Assembly: GCA_024401305.1 (NCBI GenBank)
Contig: JAKSLI010000028.1
Location: 1-40,191 of the forward strand
Length of the DNA: 40,191 nucleotides
Direction: 5' to 3'
Origin: Bacteroidaceae bacterium
Lineage (GTDB): Bacteria > Bacteroidota > Bacteroidia > Bacteroidales > Bacteroidaceae
Notes under the pieces: model-generated
The model's input: the letters and a program-made list of their open reading frames with translations, nothing else
Told to the model about the DNA's origin: nothing
Database searches by the model: none
Shown: positions 15,147 to 22,882 of the stretch, in pieces
Layout: the number at the start of each line of letters is the position of its first letter
Position numbering within the stretch: the first letter of the stretch is position 1
Made by a program: the position numbers and the translations under genes

Positions 15147-17723
15147 TTATGCTGACTGCTTTGGCGTCTCTGGATGCTGTAGGATGAGGACTGGATTCTT
15201 CTCGTAGTGGCCGCGGGAAACTTCCGTTATCATGCCGTAGGATTTCCATCTATTCACATGGCTTCGCAGCGTGTTTTCGTTGCATTTTTCGCCACGCTTC
15301 TGCGCTACTTCTCGCATGATGTCGTAGCCGAAGGTGTCTGGGAGTGCGTCGAAGAACTTGTTGTTTCGCGTCATGCGAACGCCTGACTCATAGATCTTTA
15401 GGGCACTGCGTTCAATGGATGCATTCAGTGCTCCTCCGAAAAGTCTCATCTGCTGGTCGAGACAGTAGTCGGCAAACCATTTCGCGAGAGCAATAGCCTC
15501 GTCGGTTTCCTTGTGACCTTCCAGAATGAAGAATATTACGCCTGCACGAAAGCCCATCACACCGGCACGTCGGCGGAATGTGTCGAGGGCATTGTTGCGC
15601 TCTTTCTGACATTCGTATGCCTTAAGGTTCTGCCAATCCGTCATCGCTTTCTGAAGTTGCGGAAGCGTGTAGGTTACCGTTGGCACCTTGTTGTCGTCAT
15701 CCACATAATGAAGTCGTCCGTCATCGCCTATGGTAGGCTTCTTGCTACGCTGGAACACACCTCCGCATGACTTTGCATAGTCCTCGCTCTCGCCTTCACG
15801 CATCAGCATGTCAACATCCTTCATGACAAGTTCGTACACCTCGGGACTGAAGTTGCCCATCGTCTCGACGCAGCGACCGTAGCTGTCAGGCAGTTGAGCG
15901 AAGCAGAAGCGGCTCACAAGACCACCTTCCACATTGTTCAGATAGCTGTACATGGCAGAAGGAGTGCCGGTCATCATCACATTGATGAACGCAGCGGCAT
16001 TGCTCTTATGGCTGTTTCCAGACATGTAATACTGACCAATGGAGTCGTTGTCGTACGCCTTTCGGAGAATGTCGTCCATCGATGACCACGCATTCTTGTT
16101 GCACTTCGCCATGGAGTCAATCTCCGGAGTAACCTGTATGAGATGCTGTCCGCGTGCATTGTCAAGAAGCAGTGAGAGCGATGTGTTTGAAGTCTTCTCC
16201 GGAATACAGCGAATGCATGCGTGAGGATCGTCCGGCTGAGTGTCGGAATTCTTCGAGCGCTTCAGTTCCTCTTCATACTTGCGCTGCTTCTCCATCTCGA
16301 TGAAGTCGTAGGCTTTCAGTGTACCAAGGAGCATGTCCACAAGACGCTTCACACCACTCTTACCACCAGCCTGTGGCGATGTCACGCATGAAAGGAATGT
16401 CATGGAATGAGGCACATTGTCGATGTAAGGAGAGCGTACGCGAGTGGCAAGAGTACCGAGTGCAGGCATCATGGCTACGAGTGCTGCTGGCTTATAGTCG
16501 TCAGGATATGCATCCAGAATACGGGCTATGCTTGCCGGCATCTTTGTTGGCAATGGATATTGCTCATCAACTTCCGTCTCAGCATCCATAAGTTGCTCAT
16601 TGCATACATACTCCTTCTCGAGTTCACTGAGCGCTTTTTGCAATTTACGAGGGAACGAACTCTTTCCGTGCTCGTAGTTCACATTGCTGTTGATAAGCGC
16701 CTGCACCTCGTGTTCAGGAAGTCCCCAGTCAGGAAGCACAGCCTTGATGAACTTTGCATCCAAGTCGCAGGCATGACGAAGCACAGGAAGAACAGCCTTC
16801 AATGCATTGTGACGATCGCCTACTACCGGACATCCGTTCACAAGCTTAAAGCCATCGTTCTCAAGCAGTTTGCAGATGATGTCATTGTAAGGAATGCCAC
16901 GGTAAGAAGTAGGGTAGGAGACCCCCTCTGGCTCCCCCACAGGGGGAGTATTGCCATCCGGAAGATTTAGCATAGGCTCTGCAACATCTGCAACATTTGC
17001 AACATCCGCAACGTTCTCTGCCACTGTTCCTGAATCGTCAGCTTCTTGCTCTTCTGAAACCTCTGAAACCTTTGAAACCTCTGAAACTTCCCTATTGAAC
17101 AACTGCTCGTCGTCGCGATAGAGGATGTAGTCGGCAGGCACGGCAAAGCTGCAACGAGCGAGGTCTTTCACGCAAGTGTCGAGCTTACCATTGCCAAGCA
17201 CATCCTTAGCGCCAATCTTGTCTGCAAACTGATACATGGCAGTTTCCACATTAAGATATGAAGGGCGCTTGAACACGATGCGCAGACCTTCGCCAGAAGG
17301 AGTGATGTGAGCAAGGATGCAACCGTTCTCCACAGCCTTCTCCTTAAGCTTATCCCATGCAGCAGTGGCATCTCCGATGTGGTCAAGGTCAAGGAAAGCA
17401 AGGTCAGTAGGAGTTGCATTCTCTGCCTTTCTGGCACCACCGTTGAAGCGAGCAAGGAAACAGAATGCAGGGAGTTTCTTCTTCAAGATAGCGACCTTGT
17501 CTTCCTTCTTAAAAGGAGAAAAGAACTGCTCCTTGATACCTACTTCCTCAAGCTCTTCAGAAGATACTTCACTTCCGTCAATAACTCTCTTTATCAAACG
17601 GCAGATGACGGCTGTTCTGCTGCTGTTGATAGCCTTGTTGAAGGACGACAGAGTGCAAGGCTCACTCTGCTTTGACGTACAGCTCTGCTGCATATCAAAG
17701 AGGTAATTAACGTTTTTTTCCAT
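15147..17723 (-). CDS. Primase-helicase-like protein with BT4734/VirE_N-type and DUF3987 domains (858 aa)
   Basis: The N-terminal domain (about 35-205) has FLDLDH (D112, D114), TPSGEGLRIVFK (141-152) and a late DLARCSF, the D-x-D plus S-G-x-G-L layout of archaeo-eukaryotic primase-like VirE_N/BT4734 domains. Residues 211-270 are a low-complexity linker made of DNA repeats (SEVSKVSEVSE, NVADVANVADVAE, then a palindromic insert). The C-terminal part (about 390-800) matches DUF3987 and holds a P-loop, SPQAGGKSGVK, with GGKS at 453-456. Such proteins are common in Bacteroidetes mobile elements and are thought to act in replication initiation. It is downstream of the YopX-like gene (50-base gap) and probably shares its promoter. 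No sign of truncation. Confidence 0.8.
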   Translation of the reverse strand: MEKNVNYLFDMQQSCTSKQSEPCTLSSFNKAINSSRTAVICRLIKRVIDGSEVSSEELEEVGIKEQFFSPFKKEDKVAILKKKLPAFCFLARFNGGARKAENATPTDLAFLDLDHIGDATAAWDKLKEKAVENGCILAHITPSGEGLRIVFKRPSYLNVETAMYQFADKIGAKDVLGNGKLDTCVKDLARCSFAVPADYILYRDDEQLFNREVSEVSKVSEVSEEQEADDSGTVAENVADVANVADVAEPMLNLPDGNTPPVGEPEGVSYPTSYRGIPYNDIICKLLENDGFKLVNGCPVVGDRHNALKAVLPVLRHACDLDAKFIKAVLPDWGLPEHEVQALINSNVNYEHGKSSFPRKLQKALSELEKEYVCNEQLMDAETEVDEQYPLPTKMPASIARILDAYPDDYKPAALVAMMPALGTLATRVRSPYIDNVPHSMTFLSCVTSPQAGGKSGVKRLVDMLLGTLKAYDFIEMEKQRKYEEELKRSKNSDTQPDDPHACIRCIPEKTSNTSLSLLLDNARGQHLIQVTPEIDSMAKCNKNAWSSMDDILRKAYDNDSIGQYYMSGNSHKSNAAAFINVMMTGTPSAMYSYLNNVEGGLVSRFCFAQLPDSYGRCVETMGNFSPEVYELVMKDVDMLMREGESEDYAKSCGGVFQRSKKPTIGDDGRLHYVDDDNKVPTVTYTLPQLQKAMTDWQNLKAYECQKERNNALDTFRRRAGVMGFRAGVIFFILEGHKETDEAIALAKWFADYCLDQQMRLFGGALNASIERSALKIYESGVRMTRNNKFFDALPDTFGYDIMREVAQKRGEKCNENTLRSHVNRWKSYGMITEVSRGHYEKNPVLILQHPETPKQSA
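16920..16948. repeat. GC-rich palindromic insert inside the DUF3987 gene
   Basis: GACCCCCTCT followed by GGCTCCCCCACAGGGGGAG, a 5-6 bp dyad (ACCCCC or CTCCCCC with GGGGGAG). It is about 90% identical to 24697-24724 in the unrelated D-lactate dehydrogenase gene. It is translated in frame within the linker (TPPVGEPEGV). Confidence 0.7.
16981..17013 (+). repeat. Nonamer array inside the DUF3987 coding sequence
   Basis: Four 9-bp units (GCAACATCT, GCAACATTT, GCAACATCC, GCAACGTTC) read in the plus direction. The minus-strand gene translates them as VADVANVADVA. The 9-bp period keeps the frame open. A second 9-bp array, CTCTGAAAC-type, sits just beside it (17057-17091). Confidence 0.75.
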
Positions 17724-17773
17724 TGTTGGAATCCCATTATTGGGCGTTGTTTAAAAAATATATGATTATTGCA

Positions 17774-18535
17774 TTACTGCCAAATCTTGTAGTATCTCTC
17801 GTACTCGTCTTTCCATTTTGGCACGAGCTTCTCGAACTCCGGATGGCGGCGCACGAGGTCAAGGTAATAGTCGCGGTCAAACATACGGCGAATGATGTGC
17901 TTCCTGCGGTTGAATGTACCTATGAACTTGCATGCTTTAGACGCAGCTAACTCGGTCGATGTATAGGCATTCCACACTCTCAAGCCTTTTGTATGGGATC
18001 TGCCCTCTCGCTCTTCCTTACTTATCTCGCGTACGTCCAGCCTTGAGTCAATTCCCGTGTCAAACCATTCGTCATCCACGCGGCCTACGATGTTGTATTC
18101 CAGGCAGTCGAACTGAGATGCAATCTCGTCAAAACCGTCCGAGATACCGCCTTCTTCAACTCCCTGCTGAGTGTGCAGATAGAGTCGCTTGCTGGCACCT
18201 TCCTTTCCAATGACGAGCGGCATGCATATTTCGCCGAGATAGTCATACTCGAAGCTTGGTGCATAGGCATCTATCGTAGTGTCGTTCATCGAGAACAGCT
18301 GTACCACATCGCCTTCGAAGATTCGCTTTTCGGGCGCGATGGCATCTCTCATTCCAGTGAATATTTCTACTGTCATCGGATCCACGAGAACCGTTCTGCG
18401 TATCTCAGGGTTGTAAAGTTTGTAGAAATGTTCGCGTGGAGCATAGTCGTTCACGGTGAGATAGCCCACGACTTCCTTACCATTCAATGCCTTCGCTCTA
18501 GCCAAGACATAGTTGTACATCTGATTAATGTTCAT
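17774..18535 (-). CDS. YopX-like protein (253 aa)
   Basis: Matches the phage-type YopX pattern: an N-terminal segment with GKEVVGYLTVND, then DPMTVEIFTGMRDAIAPEKRIFEGDVVQLF (compare the family's T-V-G-x-x-T-G-L-x-D-x-x-x-x-x-I-F/Y-E-G-D-I-V), and a later YNIVGRVDDEWFD. The last 80 residues are basic and helical (IGTFNRRKHIIRRMFDRDYY). YopX proteins are of unknown function and typical of phages and mobile elements. It lies upstream of the DUF3987 gene, probably in one transcript from the promoter at 18673-18703, leaving a leader of about 130 bases. Confidence 0.7.
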   Translation of the reverse strand: MNINQMYNYVLARAKALNGKEVVGYLTVNDYAPREHFYKLYNPEIRRTVLVDPMTVEIFTGMRDAIAPEKRIFEGDVVQLFSMNDTTIDAYAPSFEYDYLGEICMPLVIGKEGASKRLYLHTQQGVEEGGISDGFDEIASQFDCLEYNIVGRVDDEWFDTGIDSRLDVREISKEEREGRSHTKGLRVWNAYTSTELAASKACKFIGTFNRRKHIIRRMFDRDYYLDLVRRHPEFEKLVPKWKDEYERYYKIWQ

Positions 18536-18672
18536 TTTCTATAAGATTTTTGAATTTGTTTTGCGGGAATTATTTCCCTTCTTATATTAATTAATGTGTA
18601 AATCCACCGTCAGCCTTGACATTTTTGTCTCGCCCCTTTTTGGACGCAGCCAACAACATTGGTTTACGGGTG

Positions 18673-18703
18673 CAAAGTTAAGAAAAAGTATGTGAACGTC
18701 CAA
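18673..18703 (-). promoter_or_regulatory. Promoter of the YopX-like/DUF3987 operon
   Basis: Minus strand TTG at 18703-18701 and TAACTTTG at 18680-18673, with good consensus spacing. A GGGAATTATTTCCC palindrome (18565-18578) lies in the leader, 30 bases before the start codon, and may be an operator or a hairpin. Confidence 0.72.
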
Positions 18704-18753
18704 GAAATTTCGTCTTTTTTTTTCAAGGAAAAATCATGTCGTGTCCGAAGTTT

Positions 18754-18786
18754 GTTGCAAATGTTGCAGATGTTGCAAATGTTGCA
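18754..18786 (-). repeat. Nonamer array, minus orientation
   Basis: Plus strand reads GTTGCAAAT, GTTGCAGAT, GTTGCAAAT, GTTGCAC, followed by CTATGTGAG. It has no stem-loop partner. It is in the non-coding stretch 18536-19029, upstream of the YopX promoter. Confidence 0.7.
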
Positions 18787-18822
18787 CTGCCTATGTGAGT
18801 GTAAGTCCAACAGGGTTCCGTT

Positions 18823-18901
18823 GAGTTTTGCCTCACGTTCCTATGGGTTATGGGTCGTATTCCTATGAGTTTTGCCTCACGTTCCTATGAGTTATTGGTC
18901 G
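18823..18901. repeat. Two direct copies of a 35-bp sequence, 44 bp apart
   Basis: 18823-18857 and 18867-18901 both read GAGTTTTGCCTCACGTTCCT then ATGRGTTATKGGTCG, with two differences. No ORF or known element is visible. The rest of 18536-19029 holds the promoter and two nonamer arrays. Confidence 0.75.
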
Positions 18902-18979
18902 AGTTAGACTATAATTACTTGTGTACTTAATTACAATTACTATACACTATTTTCCTATTTCCAAATGCCAATAGGTACT

Positions 18980-19014
18980 GCAACATCTGCAACATTTGCA
19001 ACATCTGCAACATT
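18980..19014 (+). repeat. Nonamer array after the GH13 gene
   Basis: GCAACATCT, GCAACATTT, GCAACATCT, GCAACATT preceded by GGTACT and followed by CTATGTGA. It ends 16 bases beyond the 3' end of the minus-strand GH13 gene. Confidence 0.72.
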
Positions 19015-19029
19015 TCTATGTGATTTTCG

Positions 19030-20763
19030 TTACTGCAACTTCACGATAGCATAGCTTGTGGCTGGCATGCTGACTGATACCTTGCCGGTCTTCTTGTCAT
19101 GAGTGATCTTGAACTTATCGCCTGCGAGAAGCTTGGTCTTGCTGAACTTGGTGTTAACCTCGAAAGTTGCCTCCGAAGCCTCTGCGCGAGGGTTGAGCAT
19201 GACGAGTACAACATCTTTTCCAGCAGCGCGGGCATAGACGAATGGGTATGTGTTCTTCTCTGCATATACAGGCACGAACTCTGCATAGTTTGCCAAGGCT
19301 GGTTCGCTGTGACGAAGGGCAATGAGCTTGCGTGTGCGGTTGAGCAATGAGTTTGGATCAGCCTCTTCTGCCTCAACATTAGGAGCATCGGCAGCAGGAT
19401 CTACAGGGAGATAAAGCTTAGAAGCATCGCCTGTAGAGAAACCGAGGTTCTTGCCCGAAGTCCACTGCATTGGCGTACGAGCACCATTGCGTGGCTGATA
19501 GGCACCTTCCACCTGTGGCCAAGTCGTAGGCAACTGCTTCATGCCGATCTCGTTACCGTAATAGATGAATGGCAGACCAGGCATCGTGAAGCCGAAAGCA
19601 TAGATGATTTCGAGTTCCTTATCCGTGCGAGTGTTTGCTATACGAGCATTGTCATGATTGCCCAAAGGAAGGCTGATATAGCCCTTGCCAACGGTCTTTT
19701 CGTACTGCTCCATATAGCTTGTGAGGAAGTCTGTGATGTTGCCCTTACCCTCCTTGTCGAAGAAGCTATGACCCTCGCTGCAACCGTTGAGAATACGCCA
19801 ACTTTCCTTTTGGAAGAGGTCGTTGTAGCCATTGAACCAATGGAAGAAATCCACATGGAAACACTTGTCGAGAGCGTCCGATGGGAAAGACCATTCTGCC
19901 ACCATCAGCGAACCCGGATATTCCTTCTCAAGCAACTCTCGGATTTCGCGCCAGAAGAGCTTTGTTGCGTTCTCGTTGGTAGTGAAGAACTGCTCATTGC
20001 CGCGTGTCTGACGAGTTTTTACAAGCGCACCAGCCATGTCTGCACGGAAGCCATCGCAACCCATATCCATCCAGAAACGAAGCACATCCTTGAGATCATT
20101 CTTCATGGCAACAACATCCGGATGATCGGTTGGCAACTGCCATGGCTGGTTAGGGTCAGGATTGGCAAAACCGAAGTTCAATGCAGGCTGACACCAGTAG
20201 AAGTTTCTCATGTACTGACCGTTGCGCTGAGCATAGCCCTTGATGAACTGACCGGCGAACTCGCGTGGTGGGTCAACCCAGTTGGTCTCTGTCCAAATGT
20301 AATAGTTTGAGTATTTGTTAGGCTCCTGCTTGCACGACTCCTTGAACCAAGGGTTGTCGATTGAAGTATAGCTGATTACATAGTCGAAGATGACGTGCAT
20401 CCCGCGCTTGTGAATCTCTTCGAAGAGCTGCTTTGCGTCCTCATTTGTGCCATAGCGTGGTGCAATGCGGTAGTAGTCGCGAATGTCGTAGCCGGCATCA
20501 AGGAACGGAGAGTCGAAGAAAGGATTGAACCAGATGGCATCCACACCGAGGCTCTTCACATAGTCAAGTTTGCTGATGATACCCTTGATATCACCAATGC
20601 CATCGCCGTCAGAATCGCAGAACGTCTGCGGATAGATTTGGTAGAACACGGCGTTCTTCGCCCAATCCGGTACATCAGGCACTTCGTAGTTGCCCGTAAT
20701 CTTCTGCGCATTAGCCGAAAAGCAGAGCGACATCAGGCAGAAAAGAGAAAGTAAATGTTTCAT
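19030..20763 (-). CDS. Exported GH13 alpha-amylase-family enzyme with an altered conserved region I
   Basis: The protein has 577 aa. Residues 1-19 form a signal peptide ending SANA before Q20, so it acts outside the cytoplasm. The GH13 barrel begins at AVFYQIYPQTF. Catalytic residues are the nucleophile D242 (GFRADMAG), the acid/base E290 (VAEWSFP) and D371 (LGNHDNAR). GARTPMQW is typical of alpha-glucosidase/oligo-1,6-glucosidase-type subfamilies. A C-terminal beta domain (about 490-577) follows. Odd point: conserved region I, normally D-x-V-x-N-H, reads FDYVISYTS (127-134), so the Asn-His pair is Ser-Tyr. That histidine normally contacts sugar at subsite -1, so specificity may differ. The gene is monocistronic. 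Likely substrate: alpha-1,4/1,6-glucooligosaccharides. Confidence 0.88.
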   Translation of the reverse strand: MKHLLSLFCLMSLCFSANAQKITGNYEVPDVPDWAKNAVFYQIYPQTFCDSDGDGIGDIKGIISKLDYVKSLGVDAIWFNPFFDSPFLDAGYDIRDYYRIAPRYGTNEDAKQLFEEIHKRGMHVIFDYVISYTSIDNPWFKESCKQEPNKYSNYYIWTETNWVDPPREFAGQFIKGYAQRNGQYMRNFYWCQPALNFGFANPDPNQPWQLPTDHPDVVAMKNDLKDVLRFWMDMGCDGFRADMAGALVKTRQTRGNEQFFTTNENATKLFWREIRELLEKEYPGSLMVAEWSFPSDALDKCFHVDFFHWFNGYNDLFQKESWRILNGCSEGHSFFDKEGKGNITDFLTSYMEQYEKTVGKGYISLPLGNHDNARIANTRTDKELEIIYAFGFTMPGLPFIYYGNEIGMKQLPTTWPQVEGAYQPRNGARTPMQWTSGKNLGFSTGDASKLYLPVDPAADAPNVEAEEADPNSLLNRTRKLIALRHSEPALANYAEFVPVYAEKNTYPFVYARAAGKDVVLVMLNPRAEASEATFEVNTKFSKTKLLAGDKFKITHDKKTGKVSVSMPATSYAIVKLQ

Positions 20764-20832
20764 TGTTAGTATATGAATAAAGGGTTAGATATGATCTGTT
20801 TATTAAGGATTGTAGGGCGAGATTGAGAGTCG

Positions 20833-21135
20833 TTAGAATATACGTGGAGAATGGGTATCTGTGAATATGAAATTGACAATGTAAAGAGCCCTTGAATTAT
20901 ACCAATACTTTATCAAGCACTTCTTGTGTGAGACGAATACCCTATATTCCCGTTTTCCTTTTGTTGGTATAACTCTGCCTATCGTTGGCATTTGTGCAAT
21001 GGAATCAATGTCTTTTGATATATTTTCCGCAAGTGTTTTTGCAAAAGATTTGTCCCTGTTGGAATAATACCACAAGATTTGGTTACTCATTGCTTTGGTC
21101 GCAGCCTTGGACAACCTTACTACAAGTTTTTCCAT
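20833..21135 (-). CDS. RelE/ParE-family toxin (100 aa)
   Basis: The pattern is that of ParE/RelE: a helical first half (ATKAMSNQILWYYSNRDKSFAKTL), then the central IDSIAQMPTIGR turn and beta strands REYRVFVSHKKCLIKYWYN and ALYIVNFIFTDTHSP. The final strand followed by a D-x-x-x-P tail is typical. The start overlaps the upstream gene by 16 bases, as in many toxin-antitoxin operons. Expected action: gyrase poisoning or mRNA cleavage, depending on subgroup, which the sequence does not resolve. Confidence 0.82.
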   Translation of the reverse strand: MEKLVVRLSKAATKAMSNQILWYYSNRDKSFAKTLAENISKDIDSIAQMPTIGRVIPTKGKREYRVFVSHKKCLIKYWYNSRALYIVNFIFTDTHSPRIF

Positions 21136-21449
21136 GCCGCCATAATTTTCGAAGATTCTTCTTCAGACAGGAAATCTTCGTCAGTCATCTTGTCATAACA
21201 GGCAATCTCATCACTCTCTGACACAAAGATACATTGCTCAGGAGCCTCATCAATATAATATGAGTGAGACTTCATTTCCTGGAGATGATCATCGTCGATT
21301 GCAATCTTCCTTGCAACTTCCTCCAAACCATTATCCTCCGAAGATTTTGACAGCATCAAGATAATGAGGTGGCGTTTAACCTCCTCACTAACGCTGTCCA
21401 GATGCATGGAGTTGTAAAGTCTATGTGCGGTAAGTTCTGCGTGACTCAT
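21120..21449 (-). CDS. Probable antitoxin partner of the ParE-like toxin (109 aa)
   Basis: MSHAELTAHRLYNSMHLDSVSEEVKRHLIILMLSK opens a helical, acidic protein with a C-terminal EDFLSEEESSKIMAAWKNL segment. No clear DNA-binding motif is seen at the N-terminus. Position (first gene, overlapping the toxin by 16 bases) and acidity fit an antitoxin. Conserved family not recognised. Confidence 0.65.
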   Translation of the reverse strand: MSHAELTAHRLYNSMHLDSVSEEVKRHLIILMLSKSSEDNGLEEVARKIAIDDDHLQEMKSHSYYIDEAPEQCIFVSESDEIACYDKMTDEDFLSEEESSKIMAAWKNL

Positions 21450-21471
21450 ATATATATTATTTATTCTGCTG

Positions 21472-21479
21472 CAAAATTA
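21472..21479 (-). promoter_or_regulatory. -7 box upstream of the toxin-antitoxin pair
   Basis: Minus strand TAATTTTG at 21479-21472, 23 bases before the ATG. The nearest TTG (21494-21492) is closer than the usual spacing, so the -33 is uncertain. Confidence 0.45.
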
Positions 21480-21552
21480 TAGATAAAATCACAAACCACC
21501 AAACATTTCACAGACTTTTCGTGTCATGCTCCAACATTTCCGCTGTTTTGTT

Positions 21553-21582
21553 TTGGCAGTTCTCGGGATATGTTTACTTTTG
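21553..21582 (+). promoter_or_regulatory. Promoter of the alpha/beta hydrolase gene
   Basis: TTG at 21553-21555 and TACTTTTG at 21575-21582. An inverted pair, CGCAAGCTTTGCTCG...AGAGCTTGCG (21598-21630), lies in the leader before the ATG at 21649. Confidence 0.65.
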
Positions 21583-21648
21583 CACAGGAAAAAGTTTCGC
21601 AAGCTTTGCTCGCTCAACTAGAGCTTGCGAAAGTTGAATAAAAAATCT

Positions 21649-22575
21649 ATGGACATGATTATCAACGAATTCCCTTTGGAATCATCCGACAAGAAGCAAA
21701 CCATAAACTGCGTTGTGTGGAAAGGCGAAGAGCCGCCGAAAGCTGTGCTGCAGATTGTGCACGGCATGGAGGAATATGTCATGCGATACAATGCGCAGGC
21801 TTGCGATTTGGTAAAGCGCGGATGGGCTGTAATAGGTCATGACCATTTGGGACATGGCAAGTCGGGCATTCACCAGCGTGGACATTTCACTGACCGCGAG
21901 GATGGCGATAGGGTAGTGCAAGAGGACATCTATGCCGTTCATCAGTATGCGCGAAAGACATGGCATGATGTGCCGCTATTCATCATGGGACATTCCATGG
22001 GATCGTTCCTCGTAAGGCGTTGGCTGATGACTCACAGCAATGAGGTGCAAGGAGCAATAATCATGGGCTCAGGATGGTACGACAGCTTTACAGCACATGC
22101 AGGTCTCACTGCAATAGCCGTTGCCGAGAAACTTCATGGCACAAGGAGCAAGGTAGGATGGCTGACAAGGTTGCTATCGCCTATGGAGTGGAAGTTCCGA
22201 AGTGAAGGACGCTACGCATGGCTCAGCAAGAACAAGGCTAATGTGGAGGCATTCCAAACCGACCCTCTGCGCGGTTTCGGCTTCACCGTTGGTGCCTACA
22301 GACACTTCTTCCGTAACATTGCTGCCGTAGCAAAGGCTGAGAATGCAGACAAGCTGAATCGTGAACTGCCACTGCTTATCATCTCCGGAAGCGATGACCC
22401 TGTTGGTGGTAAAAAAGCCGTAGCGAAGATAGCCGCTTTCTACCGTGGATTGGGATGCAGTAATGTATCGCAGATAATCATGGAAGGCGACAGGCACGAA
22501 CTTTACTTCGAAGACGACTGCGAGGAGACGATAGCAGCTGTCAGCAATTGGTTGGAAGCGGTGATAAGCAAATGA
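21649..22575 (+). CDS. Alpha/beta hydrolase, serine aminopeptidase S33/monoacylglycerol lipase type (308 aa)
   Basis: The ATG at 21649 (MDMIINEFPLESSD) is preferred to an in-frame TTG at 21625, which lies in the leader hairpin. It shows the S33/Hydrolase_4 fold: LQIVHGMEEY (oxyanion loop), GHDHLGHGKS, and the nucleophile elbow GHSMGS. The acid aspartate is in LIISGSDDPVGG and the catalytic histidine in EGDRHEL. There is no signal peptide, so it is probably cytoplasmic. Members act as lysophospholipases or monoacylglycerol lipases; the true substrate is unknown. It stands alone, with its own promoter and a nonamer array about 140 bases downstream. Confidence 0.85.
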   Translation: MDMIINEFPLESSDKKQTINCVVWKGEEPPKAVLQIVHGMEEYVMRYNAQACDLVKRGWAVIGHDHLGHGKSGIHQRGHFTDREDGDRVVQEDIYAVHQYARKTWHDVPLFIMGHSMGSFLVRRWLMTHSNEVQGAIIMGSGWYDSFTAHAGLTAIAVAEKLHGTRSKVGWLTRLLSPMEWKFRSEGRYAWLSKNKANVEAFQTDPLRGFGFTVGAYRHFFRNIAAVAKAENADKLNRELPLLIISGSDDPVGGKKAVAKIAAFYRGLGCSNVSQIIMEGDRHELYFEDDCEETIAAVSNWLEAVISK

Positions 22576-22718
22576 ACACGATTACTTTTATAACGAACAC
22601 GAATTTACCGAATCTAACGAATAATAAAGATTGGCTTTCTCCTCTGGATAGCTGAACTTCATTTCGTGTGATTAGTTGGATTCGTGTTCAAAAAAAGTGC
22701 CTCCGTGTTTTGTTAAAT

Positions 22719-22756
22719 GTTGCAGATGTTGCAAATGTTGCAGATGTTGCAGTAGC
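22719..22756 (-). repeat. Nonamer array after the hydrolase gene
   Basis: Plus strand GTTGCAGAT, GTTGCAAAT, GTTGCAGAT, GTTGCAGTAGCTATGTGAG. The end GCAGTAGCTAT is the reverse complement of the flank ATAGCTACTGC seen at copies 1-3, so it is the same element inverted and lacking the stem-loop. Confidence 0.72.
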
Positions 22757-22817
22757 TATGTGAGAACAGCATTTGCACAAAATTACGCTCTCTGTGAGAA
22801 AAATAACTGATAATGTT

Positions 22818-22847
22818 TTGCGGATAAAAAAATTATTTGTAATTTTG
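22818..22847 (+). promoter_or_regulatory. Promoter of the FAD/Fe-S oxidoreductase gene
   Basis: TTG at 22818-22820 and TAATTTTG at 22840-22847, an excellent match in sequence and spacing, 36 bases before the ATG. Confidence 0.75.
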
Positions 22848-22882
22848 CCCACAAGATTAAACCCAATAAACCCTAAACTTTC

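Noticed and set aside
18659-18868. 69-codon plus frame in the YopX upstream region
   Set aside because: It covers a minus-strand promoter and the nonamer repeat (translated as LLQMLQMLQMLH), with no family similarity.
3868-22756. CRISPR array interpretation of the GCAACA repeats
   Set aside because: Units are 9 bp without unique spacers, arrays are scattered, and there are no cas genes.
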